A stretch of 64,000 nucleotides of DNA, from positions 871,001 through 935,000 of the forward strand of contig NC_011989.1 in the NCBI RefSeq assembly GCF_000016285.1, read 5' to 3'. This DNA is from Allorhizobium ampelinum S4. Its GTDB lineage: Bacteria; Pseudomonadota; Alphaproteobacteria; Rhizobiales; Rhizobiaceae. Below the pieces are notes generated by a model, which made no database searches, was not told the origin of the DNA, and worked only from the letters and a program-made list of their open reading frames with translations. The position numbers and the translations under genes are program-made. Below, one piece after another: positions 1 through 8,462 of the stretch. Position 1 is the first letter of the stretch. Every line of letters starts with the position of its first letter.

Positions 1-486
1 GCGCCTCCTGCCGTCGAAGTCCCATTTCAGCTGCTCAGCCTTGCGGGTCAGGGCAGCAAGGGTTTCCCACCAGAGGCCATGGCTGCGCTCGCTGAGGCCC
101 TGGCAGACAAAAACCGTGAAGGGCGCATCGAACCGCTCGAAGATCGGCAGGGCGAAGTCACGGCTGCTGTAATAGGCATCATCAAGAGTAAAGGCCGCAA
201 ACGGCCTTTGACCTGGCCCTGTGGCAAGCCGTGCGGGCACATCTTCCAGGCGGATGAATTCGTAATTTTCCCGCCACAGGGCGCGAAGGGCAGTATCCAG
301 GAATTTGGGGGTGATTTCCAGATGCCGGTTGGGGTCGGGTCTCAGAGGAAGATATGGGCGCACCTGATGCAGGGTGAAGATCGCGCCGAGTCCGCGCGCA
401 TCCTTCCACGCACCGAACCTGCGCGCCATCCCCGCCGCGACCAGTCCGCCCGCGATCAGCCCCTGCTTGAAAATAGTCCCATCCAT
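1..486 (-). CDS. Polysaccharide deacetylase family protein, C-terminus cut off by window edge
   Basis: The frame is open from an ATG at 486 to the window edge, giving 162 residues. Residues 99-105 read FTLDDAY, which matches the metal-binding 'T(F)DDG' motif of the NodB/polysaccharide deacetylase fold (CE4), and the following strand (PIFERFDAPFTVFV) is typical of the family. These enzymes remove N- or O-acetyl groups from sugars, usually at the envelope. The usual Gly of the motif is Ala here. The His pair of motif 2 should lie beyond the visible part, so activity cannot be judged. It sits downstream of the MFS gene on the same strand after a 245-bp gap with no recognisable feature, so it probably has its own promoter. 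Confidence 0.72.
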   Translation of the reverse strand, partial: MDGTIFKQGLIAGGLVAAGMARRFGAWKDARGLGAIFTLHQVRPYLPLRPDPNRHLEITPKFLDTALRALWRENYEFIRLEDVPARLATGPGQRPFAAFTLDDAYYSSRDFALPIFERFDAPFTVFVCQGLSERSHGLWWETLAALTRKAEQLKWDFDGRRR

Positions 487-731
487 ACGTGGTTTTCCGG
501 CAGCCGCGGCTGCGCTGTCTTTGAAAAAAGATGCTCTATAACAGGTGTCCGGAATGGACCGGATCGGTTTAATCGAATGGGCAGTCCCATCCGGCCCAAA
601 GGGTTATCGTCTCAATACATGCCAGATTAATGGTACGGATTTAAGGAATTGTGCATCGGCTCCGGTTTTAAGCCCGACTCCGGCGATTAAACTGTTGTTC
701 TCAGGATAAAATCTATGGAAGAGCCTGGATC

Positions 732-2186
732 TCACCGGGTTTTCCTCAGGCTTCTCACCATCCAGGGCGCCAGCAGGATTGCCGGAGCAAGGCAGGCCAG
801 GCCAAACAGGACGCTATTGCCGACCGCATGGCGCAGCACCTCCGGCGATGCCGTGCCGGAAAAGCCTGAGCGATTGGCAATGAGACCGGCCAGTGCGGCC
901 CCCATGGCATAACCGGCGGTCTGCAATGTGGGCAAAAGTGCTGAGGTCCGGTCGCGGTCGTCAGGTGGGCTCGCCTCCATCATTGTCTGGCTGAGCGCCG
1001 CCCACGCCATGCCAAAGGCCATGCCCACGGCGATAAGCGACAGGATCAGTCCCGGTAGGTGACCGGTTGCAATGGCAAGCGTGATGCCGGCAAGGCCGCC
1101 AGCCTCGGTGAAGATCCCCAGCAGGATCAGTCTTTCTCTGGCTTTTTGGGTGGAGATATTGGCGGTGATTACAGCCGTTAGGCTCCAGCTGACCGCCATC
1201 AGCGCGCTCAACGCACCCGCTGCCATTGGTCCCATCGACCAGAGATGTTGCAGCGTATAGACGAGATAGACGCCAAGAGCCGCTTCGGAAAGTGGCATGA
1301 GCAACACGATCCACAGGCCAAGCCCGACCGGTGTTGACGCCACAAAGGCGCCCGCGGGCAGGATCGGCTGAAGACTGTTTCTGTCGAGCGCGACAAACAG
1401 CAGACAAGCGGCAAGCGCCATGCCGATCATGGTGTTTCGGGAGATCTCCAGCGCCGTCAGATTTGCGGCCAGCAGGAGCACCAGCCCGACCAGCAGCAGG
1501 CTCAGTCGGCCTATCGGCAAGCCACCCGGATTGGCCGGTTTTTTGCCATTTTTCTCCCCTTTTGGAACGGCGATCCTGGCCAAAATCAGAAAGACGATGC
1601 CGGCGGGGACGTTGACGAGGAAGGCTGCGCGCCACGAAATCGCCTCAGTCAACAGCCCGGCCAGTACTGGCCCCCCAAAGGCCGACACCGCCCAGACGGC
1701 GGCTTCGATACCGAAAATGCGGGCAATCAACCTGCGCGGGAACAGCGTCGAGATCAGCATATAGCACAGAGCCAGGACAGCGCCTTCCCCAAGCCCCTGC
1801 AAGACCCGCCCGATGATGATGCCCGCCATCGATCCCGCCAGACCGGCGGTTAGTGTTCCCGCCAGGAATATCAACGTGACGATAGCGAGCGCGCCTCGGG
1901 TGCCGACCCGGGCCTTGAGGCTGGCGCAACTTGCGCCTGCCACAATCGATGCGGCCAGATAAAGCGTGCTGGTCCAGGGCAACCACTGCGCGCCACCAAG
2001 CTCGGCAATGGCCGAGGGCAGGGCGGTTGAAACAAGGAAGGCGTTGAAAGCATGCAGTCCAACACCAAGGCTGACCATGACGGTTGCTGCTCCGAGGCCC
2101 GGGGCGAACAGATCGCGCCAATGCCCATTCTCCGGCATCGTCGCATCAGTCTCTGCGGATTCGGGGTTAATCTCCTGAATTTCCAT
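732..2186 (-). CDS. MFS efflux transporter, DHA2-like, probable SoxR target
   Basis: The 484-residue protein is almost entirely hydrophobic after a short acidic cytoplasmic N-terminus, with the length and loop pattern of the 14-helix DHA2 drug/proton antiporters. The stretch GRVLQGLGEGAVLALCYMLI resembles the motif C region ('antiporter motif') of this family. Such proteins export small toxic compounds across the inner membrane. The gene is divergent from soxR, and a SoxR box lies between -35 and -10 elements that point toward it, so redox-cycling compounds such as phenazines or quinones are plausible inducers and substrates. The start at 2186 follows a weak AAGGA. The substrate is inferred from context only. 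Confidence 0.85.
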   Translation of the reverse strand: MEIQEINPESAETDATMPENGHWRDLFAPGLGAATVMVSLGVGLHAFNAFLVSTALPSAIAELGGAQWLPWTSTLYLAASIVAGASCASLKARVGTRGALAIVTLIFLAGTLTAGLAGSMAGIIIGRVLQGLGEGAVLALCYMLISTLFPRRLIARIFGIEAAVWAVSAFGGPVLAGLLTEAISWRAAFLVNVPAGIVFLILARIAVPKGEKNGKKPANPGGLPIGRLSLLLVGLVLLLAANLTALEISRNTMIGMALAACLLFVALDRNSLQPILPAGAFVASTPVGLGLWIVLLMPLSEAALGVYLVYTLQHLWSMGPMAAGALSALMAVSWSLTAVITANISTQKARERLILLGIFTEAGGLAGITLAIATGHLPGLILSLIAVGMAFGMAWAALSQTMMEASPPDDRDRTSALLPTLQTAGYAMGAALAGLIANRSGFSGTASPEVLRHAVGNSVLFGLACLAPAILLAPWMVRSLRKTR

Positions 2187-2231
2187 ATTTTTTCAGTCCT
2201 TGCCATCTGCTCTGGTCAATTGATGATCGCC

Positions 2232-2262
2232 ACGCTACAACCTCAACCTAAGTTGAGGTAAA
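2232..2262 (-). promoter_or_regulatory. SoxR-activated promoter and SoxR box for the MFS gene
   Basis: The palindrome CCTCAACCTAAGTTGAGG at 2241-2258 has 7-bp arms and closely matches the E. coli soxS SoxR box. Read on the minus strand, TTTACC (2262-2257) and TAGCGT (2237-2232) flank it with a 19-bp spacer. That overlong spacer is the known hallmark of SoxR-activated promoters, in which oxidised SoxR untwists the DNA. Orientation therefore favours the MFS gene, and soxR starts only 12 bp from the other edge of the box. Confidence 0.82.
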
Positions 2263-2270
2263 GAGGAAAA

Positions 2271-2756
2271 ATGCGGATGCAGGGTTTGAGCGTCGGTGAA
2301 TTGGCGGAGCGCAGCGGCGTTGCGGTTTCGGCTTTGCATTTTTACGAGCGCAAGGGCCTGATTCGCGCCCGGCGCACCAGCGGCAACCAGCGGCGCTACG
2401 ACCGGGACGTGCTACGCCGCGTGGCAATTATTCGGGCGGCGCTAGCGCTCGGCATTCCCTTGAAGGAGGTCGCGGCGATCATGGCGGATCTGCCGCAAGG
2501 CCAGACGCCGGGCCGGGAGGACTGGCGCCGGATTGCGACACGTTGGGCGGACAGTTTGGACCGGCGCATCGCCATGCTCGGCAAATTGCGCAACGATCTC
2601 GACGGCTGTATCGGCTGCGGTTGCCTGTCGATGACGCATTGCAATATCTTCAATCCCCAGGATATGGCGGGCGAGCGCGGCGAGGGGGCTGTATTTCTTC
2701 TCGATTCTGATAGGAACGAAGGGGGAAACCCTGCAGATTCCACAGAGTTGCCATAA
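2271..2756 (+). CDS. soxR: Redox-sensitive transcriptional activator SoxR (MerR family)
   Basis: The 161-residue protein starts with a MerR-type winged helix (residues 6-75, including ALHFYERKGLI and the RRY motif), continues in a dimerisation helix, and carries Cys113, Cys116, Cys118 and Cys124. This C-x2-C-x-C-x5-C spacing is the [2Fe-2S] ligand set that defines SoxR and separates it from other MerR regulators. Oxidation of the cluster turns SoxR into an activator. The gene is divergent from the MFS exporter and shares its control region, which contains a SoxR box. AGAGGAAAA precedes the start at 2271; Met3 is a possible alternative. About 35 residues follow the cluster, rather more than in E. 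coli SoxR. Confidence 0.93.
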   Translation: MRMQGLSVGELAERSGVAVSALHFYERKGLIRARRTSGNQRRYDRDVLRRVAIIRAALALGIPLKEVAAIMADLPQGQTPGREDWRRIATRWADSLDRRIAMLGKLRNDLDGCIGCGCLSMTHCNIFNPQDMAGERGEGAVFLLDSDRNEGGNPADSTELP

Positions 2757-2936
2757 TTGGGCAACTCTTCATTAACAATATTGGGCAAGATGAAGGCGTT
2801 GCACAATTTCCTGCCCCATTTTGGGTCTAATGCCAGCACGTCCTCGTGCCGGTTCCGTGAAGTGTTCGAGGTCGTTTTCGTGAATTTGCCGATGAATTTG
2901 CCCAAGTATTTGCAGTGTAACCAGTCTGGAGGCCGA

Positions 2937-4265
2937 ATGAGCAGGACCCTGATCGCGCTATCGTTGTTTGTGTCGATCAGCATGATGGCCAGCCCGGTTC
3001 TTGCAGGCAGCGCCCAGCTTCTGCTGGATGCGCGCACCGGTCGGGTGATCGCCTCGGAAAATGCGGATATGCCCAACCATCCGGCATCGCTGACCAAGAT
3101 GATGACCATCTATATGGTTTTCGATGCGATTCGCCGTGGCACGTTGAGCTGGGATAGCCCCGTGCCCTTTTCCAAATACGCCTCATCACGTCCGCCCACC
3201 AAGCTTCGCCTCAAGCCGGGTGAAGAAATTACCGTACGCGAGGCGGTGCTGGGCATGGTGACCCTGTCGGCTAATGATGCCGCCGCCGCAATGGCCGAAA
3301 AGCTCGGCGGGACGGAAGAGAATTTCGCGGCGATGATGACCGCCAAGGCGCGCCAGCTCGGCATGCCCAATACCACATTCGTCAATGCCTCCGGCCTTCC
3401 AGACGATCGGCAGATCACCACCGCCCGCGACATGTCCACCCTCGGCGTAGCACTGCTGCGCGACTTTCCCCGCGATTACGCGCTGTTTTCCACCCGCAGC
3501 TTTGCCTTTCGTGGCCGCACCATCAATGGCCATAACAATCTCATGTACCGCTACAAGGGCATGGACGGCATCAAGACCGGTTACACCAACGCATCCGGCT
3601 ATAATCTGGTCAGCGCCGTGGCCGATGGCAAGCGCCGGGTGATCGGCGTGATCATGGGCGGCCGTAGCGGCGCCAGCCGTGACAATCTGATGGCGCAGCT
3701 GATCACCAAGAATATCGGTAAGGCATCCGACGGCAATTCGCTGATCGCCAGCGCTGCTCCGACCGCTCCTATTGTCATTGCCCAGACCACTGGCAGCATT
3801 CCCTTGCCGCTCGACCGCAGCGCCCCAATCGACCGCAGAGAGGTTGCTTCTCAGGTCGCCTCCGTCAGCGCGCAGGCCGATGCGCCGGTTCTCGGCTCCC
3901 GCTTTGGCAATGCTTATGCCGGTGGTGGCGCCAACAACGCTGCCGCAGCCACGGAAGCCCTGATTGCGGGCGCCCATCCGCGTCCCCTGAAGCCCATTCC
4001 GCTGCATCGCGACGGAACCTGGCAAATCCAGATTGCGGCTGCCGCCAGCGCCGAAGAAGCCATGAGCCTGCTGCAAATGGTCCGCGACAAGATCGGTGGG
4101 CCGCTGGCCGACCGCGATATCTATACCGAAGCCGTCACCCGCAATGGCGCCACCGTGTACCGCGCCCGCTTCACCGGCTTTCCCAACAAGGACGATGCTC
4201 AAAGCGCCTGTGAGCGGCTGGTGAAAAGCAGCTATGATTGCGTGCTGATGCCAGCGCGAGGCTAA
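2937..4265 (+). CDS. D-alanyl-D-alanine carboxypeptidase (S11) with C-terminal SPOR domain
   Basis: The protein has 442 residues. A signal peptide ends near ALA-GS (residues 22-25). The three penicillin-binding-protein motifs are present: SLTK at 51-54 (nucleophile Ser51), SAN at 111-113 and KTG at 213-215. An alanine/proline-rich linker leads to a SPOR domain at roughly 360-438, which binds glycan strands stripped of stem peptides and suggests recruitment to division septa. The enzyme trims the terminal D-Ala of peptidoglycan pentapeptides in the periplasm. The start at 2937 is preceded by GGAGG at 2928-2932 and gives a proper signal peptide, although the frame is open upstream. A strong hairpin terminator follows the gene. 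Confidence 0.92.
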   Translation: MSRTLIALSLFVSISMMASPVLAGSAQLLLDARTGRVIASENADMPNHPASLTKMMTIYMVFDAIRRGTLSWDSPVPFSKYASSRPPTKLRLKPGEEITVREAVLGMVTLSANDAAAAMAEKLGGTEENFAAMMTAKARQLGMPNTTFVNASGLPDDRQITTARDMSTLGVALLRDFPRDYALFSTRSFAFRGRTINGHNNLMYRYKGMDGIKTGYTNASGYNLVSAVADGKRRVIGVIMGGRSGASRDNLMAQLITKNIGKASDGNSLIASAAPTAPIVIAQTTGSIPLPLDRSAPIDRREVASQVASVSAQADAPVLGSRFGNAYAGGGANNAAAATEALIAGAHPRPLKPIPLHRDGTWQIQIAAAASAEEAMSLLQMVRDKIGGPLADRDIYTEAVTRNGATVYRARFTGFPNKDDAQSACERLVKSSYDCVLMPARG

Positions 4266-4308
4266 GCCTTTCCGGCGAACCTGCTCTGATCTCCTATCCA
4301 TATCCTTC

Positions 4309-4346
4309 GTGCCGTCTATCTCATCGATAGGCGGCACTCTCGTTTT
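4309..4346 (+). terminator. Rho-independent terminator after the carboxypeptidase gene
   Basis: Arms GTGCCGTCTATC (4309-4320) and GATAGGCGGCAC (4326-4337) pair over 12 bp with one G-U wobble around a 5-nt loop. The T-rich tract TCTCGTTTT follows. The structure lies 43 bp after the stop codon. No gene is seen between it and 4540. Confidence 0.75.
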
Positions 4347-4539
4347 CTAGCCAATGGATAGTTTTCGCTTCTTTTTCCATCAGCATTTTCGATGCCTCGC
4401 TATAAGACGAAGAGCGCCCAAATTTCCGTTGGATGGCGGTGCACATCCTGGGCTGTTCAATCTTTCTTGCCGCGTTGGTTTTCAGTCTCGACAATCTCGC
4501 GGAATCGCGCGATAAAGTCAAGAACAAATGGAGAACGAT

Positions 4540-4857
4540 ATGCTGTCTGATCTGATGGAGCGTTTTGAAAAGGCGTCGGCTACCTATGCAGCGGCCAATG
4601 GTGTCGAGCGGGACGAGACCTGGTTCCTGCTGAAATTACTGGAGGAAGCGGGGGAGCTGGTTCAAGCGGCAAACCGCGTCAGCGGTCGCGGTCGCCAAAA
4701 GGGCATGAGCGAAGACGAAATGCGCCAACTGCTCGCCGATGAAACGGCCGATCTTTTCGGGCATGTTCTGCTTTTTGCCCGTCATCACCGGCTCGATCTG
4801 GAAAGCGCGATCCGGCGGAAGTGGCGGTTCGATCCCAAGGTTGCGGCAGCGGAATGA
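4540..4857 (+). CDS. MazG-like nucleotide pyrophosphohydrolase
   Basis: The protein of 105 residues is a compact helical domain of the all-alpha NTP pyrophosphatase type. LLEEAGEL at 33-40 and ADETADL at 66-72 form the EExxE...ExxD metal-binding signature of MazG/dUTPase-like enzymes, which hydrolyse nucleoside triphosphates to the monophosphate and pyrophosphate. The length fits single-domain family members rather than full MazG. The start at 4540 has GGAG six bases upstream; an ATG four codons earlier lacks a ribosome site. It stands alone between a terminator and a convergent gene. The substrate cannot be told from sequence. Confidence 0.8.
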   Translation: MLSDLMERFEKASATYAAANGVERDETWFLLKLLEEAGELVQAANRVSGRGRQKGMSEDEMRQLLADETADLFGHVLLFARHHRLDLESAIRRKWRFDPKVAAAE

Positions 4858-4933
4858 AAATCCGCCCCGCGCCTTACGTTGCCAGTTGCGAAGATCTCAA
4901 AGGTTCAATGTATTTGAGACCTTAGCCTTGGTA

Positions 4934-5698
4934 TCAGAGTCTGCGAAGCGTAAAGGGCGCACCGAAGAAATGTAGCCACATGCGCTCCAGGATATAGCCA
5001 TGCGCCACCACGGGCGCCGTGGCGAAATCATAGAGCCTTGCATAGCTATCGGGTGAAACGGCTGTGACCAGATCGTTGCGAACCGCGAAAATTGCACCAT
5101 AGGAAAACGTCCCGAGCAAATGCTTTTCGGCTTCGTCGGCAATGTGGTCCATGCGGCAGCGACGCAACATGTGCGCGGCGATATTGATGTAAGCTTCCAT
5201 ACCGCCGTTCAGCAGGCGGTAGACCGTGCCCATGCCCAATGCGCCATTGTCGATAAAGTCGACCGGACCCCAGGTGTAAAGCGAGAAATATTCCTCTCGG
5301 ACCCGCGGACCACCCCGCAGCTTCGGGCGATACGCATCCAGAAATTTCTGCGGCGGTACATTTTTCTCTTCGACCCATGCCCAGGAGAGCGTCTGGATTT
5401 TCTCCCAGTCGGTCCAATTGTTCAGCAATTGCAGGAAGTCAGGACTGTGCGTGAAGGGGTCACCCTGAGCAAAGACCGTAAAATCGTGATTGCGCTGGCG
5501 CTGACCCATCATGTGATGGAGGTAGGTCTCAGATTCCCGCCCAACATTGGGACGTGCAATGATATGATTGGCACGCTCAAGCACCTGCGGCGATGTGATC
5601 TCCTCGCCCTTGTTATAGATGAAAATCTCGAAATTGCTGGGGACCTGCGCGATCCATTCCAACTCTTCCGCATAACGGGCAATGACGAGTGTGTGCAC
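4934..5698 (-). CDS. DUF3431 family protein
   Basis: The 254-residue soluble protein begins MHTLVIARYAEELEWI and continues with FEIFIYNKGEE. This opening (a beta strand, an acidic loop and an 'iYnKG' strand) is what I recognise as the start of DUF3431 proteins, some of which are annotated as glycosyltransferase-like. No signal peptide or membrane helix is seen. Motifs such as ESETYLHHM and FAQGDPFTHSPDF fit the same family. The function is unknown. It is convergent with the MazG-like gene and lies downstream of the HAD gene on the same strand after a 164-bp gap. Confidence 0.65.
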   Translation of the reverse strand: MHTLVIARYAEELEWIAQVPSNFEIFIYNKGEEITSPQVLERANHIIARPNVGRESETYLHHMMGQRQRNHDFTVFAQGDPFTHSPDFLQLLNNWTDWEKIQTLSWAWVEEKNVPPQKFLDAYRPKLRGGPRVREEYFSLYTWGPVDFIDNGALGMGTVYRLLNGGMEAYINIAAHMLRRCRMDHIADEAEKHLLGTFSYGAIFAVRNDLVTAVSPDSYARLYDFATAPVVAHGYILERMWLHFFGAPFTLRRL

Positions 5699-5862
5699 CT
5701 GTGAACTCCTGGCAAGATACGGACGCAGTTTGCACCGCGCGATAACCCGATGGCATGCCGTAGGTCTAAGGCCAGAAGCTTGTCTGTGGCTTGAAGCTTA
5801 TGCGGAGTATCTGAAGTGCGAAACGCTACCAAACTTATAGTATTTGGCGTTCCGAAAGCGCG

Positions 5863-6516
5863 TTATGCAAAAAAGCCGCAGCATTGGTGCAGATCATCGA
5901 TGACCAATGTTGCCAGCGCCCGAATTTCATCGGTCGGTGCCAGGAGATCGGGTACCATCACCGCCATCATACCCGCCGAGGCTGCCGAGCGAATGCCATT
6001 GTGGGAATCTTCCAATGCCAGACAATCGCCGGGTGCAATGCCAAGCCGCTCGGCAGCGGTCAGATAAGGGTCCGGCGCAGGCTTGCCCCTGGCGTAGTCG
6101 CCTAAAGCAATGACGTGATCGAACCGCTCTCGAATGCCAAAGCCGGCCAGATGGTGTTGCACTTGAGAATGTGCGGAAGATGTGCAGATAGCCCGTGGAA
6201 TGGCCTTGGCATCCAGCATATCGAGCAGGGCCACGACACCCGCCTTTAGTTTCAGTTCCAGGGCGGTCAACCGATCAAAATGGTCCACCCAGACTGCCCG
6301 AAAGGCTTCGGCGTCGAAATCCGGCCCATAATGGTCCTTCAATAAATGCACGATCCCGTCCCAGGGTCGGCCCAGCATGCCTTCATAAACCGATGGCCCG
6401 ACAAGCAGCCCCGCTTGCACCCCTGCCGAAATCACCGATTTCCGATAGAGAATTTCGCTGTCGAGGATGAGACCATCCATGTCGAAAATAACGGCTTTGG
6501 GGGTGCGGGGCAGCAT
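5863..6516 (-). CDS. HAD-superfamily hydrolase, subfamily IA (phosphoglycolate/beta-phosphoglucomutase-like)
   Basis: The protein has 217 residues. Motif I is FDMDG at 11-15, with Asp12 as nucleophile and Asp14 as acid/base. A helical cap domain follows, motif II is in ICTSSAHS, and GKPAPDPY supplies the motif III Lys. EDSHNGIRSA carries the motif IV acids. This is the complete catalytic set of sugar-phosphate phosphatases and mutases. The exact substrate is not predictable. It follows the VOC gene with a gap of only 6 bp on the same strand, so it is probably the last gene of the tldD-VOC-HAD operon. Confidence 0.87.
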   Translation of the reverse strand: MLPRTPKAVIFDMDGLILDSEILYRKSVISAGVQAGLLVGPSVYEGMLGRPWDGIVHLLKDHYGPDFDAEAFRAVWVDHFDRLTALELKLKAGVVALLDMLDAKAIPRAICTSSAHSQVQHHLAGFGIRERFDHVIALGDYARGKPAPDPYLTAAERLGIAPGDCLALEDSHNGIRSAASAGMMAVMVPDLLAPTDEIRALATLVIDDLHQCCGFFA

Positions 6517-6522
6517 GTGTCG

Positions 6523-6954
6523 CTATAGGTCCAATGAGAGTTCGCGCTCGCCGAGGTCCTGGCAAAAGCGCAGCAGATAACCGTCTGGATCGGCAACGAC
6601 GAATTGCCGGTTGCCGACCTCGGTCATATCTTTGCGGTACCATTTGTCTTCAAGCGGCAGATAAAGGGCAATGGCTGCCTTTTCAAGACGATCAAGGATG
6701 GCTTGCACATCATCGACGCAGATCTGCACGTTCAGGCCGCGTCCGAACGGTCGCTCCAACGGCGCGTCATCAATCTCGAATGTCCGGCCAAGCCCGATCT
6801 GATCGATCATCAACTGCGCGTCACCGAGTTCAAGGAAGCTGAACCCTTCTTCCGGCCGCTCGTAACGCACGGAAAAGCCAAGCAGCCGAGTGTAAAAATC
6901 CCGGCTCTTGCGCCAGTCCGTGACTGCAAATTCAGGAACCAGGGCATTCCCCAT
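6523..6954 (-). CDS. VOC-family (glyoxalase/bleomycin-resistance-like) protein
   Basis: The protein of 143 residues opens MGNALVPEFAVTDWRKSRDFYTRLLGF, the classic start of bleomycin-resistance/glyoxalase (vicinal oxygen chelate) folds. It also has two beta-alpha-beta-beta-beta modules and an ending DPDGYLLRFCQDLG. The start at 6954 shares one base with the tldD stop codon (TAATG), so translation is probably coupled. The frame is open further upstream inside tldD, but homology begins only at this Met. Binding of a drug such as bleomycin is a family possibility, not evidence for it. Confidence 0.85.
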   Translation of the reverse strand: MGNALVPEFAVTDWRKSRDFYTRLLGFSVRYERPEEGFSFLELGDAQLMIDQIGLGRTFEIDDAPLERPFGRGLNVQICVDDVQAILDRLEKAAIALYLPLEDKWYRKDMTEVGNRQFVVADPDGYLLRFCQDLGERELSLDL

Positions 6955-8369
6955 TACGCCCGCGTACCACCCACCGTGATCTGGTCCATCCGCAGATGCG
7001 GCTGGCCAACGCCGACCGGGACCCACTGTCCAGCCTTGCCGCAATTGCCGATGCCGGTATCGAGTTTCATGTCGTTGCCGATCATCGATACCCGCTTCAT
7101 CGCGTCCGGCCCGTTGCCGATCAGCATGGCGCCCTTGACTGGTGCTCCGATCTTGCCATCCTCGATCATATAGGCTTCGGTGCAGCCGAACACGAATTTG
7201 CCCGAGGTGATATCCACCTGGCCACCACCGAAAGACACGGCATAGATGCCCTTCTTGACCGAGGCGATGATTTCTTCCGGGCTCTTATCGCCAGACAGCA
7301 TGTAGGTATTGGTCATGCGGGGCATCGGCTGGTGGGCATAGCCCTGGCGGCGGCCATTGCCGGTTGGTGTCATGCCCATCAGCCGGGCATTCTGGCGATC
7401 CTGCATATAGCCGACCAGCCGACCATTTTCGATCAGCACGTTATAGGCGGAAGGCGTGCCTTCGTCATCGACAGTGATCGAGCCGCGCCGGTTATTGATC
7501 GTGCCATCATCAACCACGGTCACGCCAGGTGCGGCAACCATTTCGCCCAGCAATCCGGCAAAGGCCGAGGTTTTCTTGCGATTGAAATCGCCTTCCAGCC
7601 CGTGGCCGACGGCTTCGTGCAGCATCACGCCCGGCCAGCCATTGCCCAGCACAACGTCCATGCTGCCAGCCGGGGCCTCAATGGCCTCCAGATTGACCAG
7701 CGCCTGACGCAGCGCGTCATCGGCGCCCGCTTTCCAGCTCTCGTCGCTGAGGAAGTCGGCGAAGGACATCCGTCCGCCTGTGCCGAAGGAGCCGGATTCC
7801 TGCCGCTCGCCCTGGCCGGTGATGACCGAGATATTCATGCGCGTCATCGGGCGCACATCGCGGACGCGGTGGCCATCGGCGCGCAGGATTTCCACCACCT
7901 GCCAGCTGGCGGCAATCGAGGCGGAGACCTGTCGTACCTTCGGGTCTTTGGCGCGCAGATAGGCATCGATTTCCGAAAGAAGCGCTACTTTTTCCTCGAA
8001 TGTCGGGCTACCGATCGGGTTTTCGTCGCCATAAAGCCGGACATTGGTGCGCTGTGGGGCGCTGGCATAGGAGCCGCTATAGCCATAGGTAACGGCCTTG
8101 ACCGCATCGGCGGCGCGATTGAGTGCCGATAGCGACAATTCACCGGAATGGGCGTAGCCCACCGCTTCCCCGGCCACTGAGCGCAGACCAAACCCCTGGT
8201 CGGTGTTGAAACTGCCGCCTTTCAGGCGGCCATTGTCGAAGGAAAGTGATTCGGCCTGGGCATGTTCAATATACAATTCGCCGTCATCCGATCCCTCCAG
8301 CGCCGAGGCGACGGCTTTTGACAGGCTGCGCTCGTCACAATCGAACAGGCTGATGAGGTCGGTGGTCAT
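6954..8369 (-). CDS. tldD: Metalloprotease TldD
   Basis: The protein has 471 residues, the usual TldD length. The zinc motif HEAVGH (HExxxH) is at 251-256, followed by GLEGDFNRK, and the C-terminal domain contains the SGGGQVD/TSGKF-type region of the family. TldD works with TldE (PmbA) as a heterodimer that degrades unfolded or modified peptides; it is known from microcin B17 maturation and CcdA degradation. No pmbA is present in this window. The start at 8369 has AAGGAG seven bases upstream; the frame extends 14 codons further without a ribosome site. The stop overlaps the start of the VOC gene. Confidence 0.95.
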   Translation of the reverse strand: MTTDLISLFDCDERSLSKAVASALEGSDDGELYIEHAQAESLSFDNGRLKGGSFNTDQGFGLRSVAGEAVGYAHSGELSLSALNRAADAVKAVTYGYSGSYASAPQRTNVRLYGDENPIGSPTFEEKVALLSEIDAYLRAKDPKVRQVSASIAASWQVVEILRADGHRVRDVRPMTRMNISVITGQGERQESGSFGTGGRMSFADFLSDESWKAGADDALRQALVNLEAIEAPAGSMDVVLGNGWPGVMLHEAVGHGLEGDFNRKKTSAFAGLLGEMVAAPGVTVVDDGTINNRRGSITVDDEGTPSAYNVLIENGRLVGYMQDRQNARLMGMTPTGNGRRQGYAHQPMPRMTNTYMLSGDKSPEEIIASVKKGIYAVSFGGGQVDITSGKFVFGCTEAYMIEDGKIGAPVKGAMLIGNGPDAMKRVSMIGNDMKLDTGIGNCGKAGQWVPVGVGQPHLRMDQITVGGTRA

Positions 8370-8462
8370 CGGGATCTCCTTGGCTTGTGGTTCCCATTTC
8401 ATCGGCCCCATGTAATTGCACCTGACCGATGGGGCAAGGGCCGATGCCAGACCGCTCCGTGC

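Noticed and set aside
79..630. Open frame of 183 codons on the plus strand
   Set aside because: It is antisense to the polysaccharide deacetylase, has no recognisable family and no ribosome site; a GC-rich shadow frame.
3186..4337. Open frame of 383 codons opposite the carboxypeptidase gene
   Set aside because: The plus-strand product has all S11 motifs and a SPOR domain; the opposite frame has low-complexity Gly/Ala/His content typical of GC-rich antisense frames.
4321..4527. 68-codon frame in the gap after the carboxypeptidase gene
   Set aside because: No ribosome site or family resemblance, and its end overlaps the terminator hairpin.
6996..8132. 378-codon frame opposite tldD
   Set aside because: Mirror of a confirmed gene; no motif.
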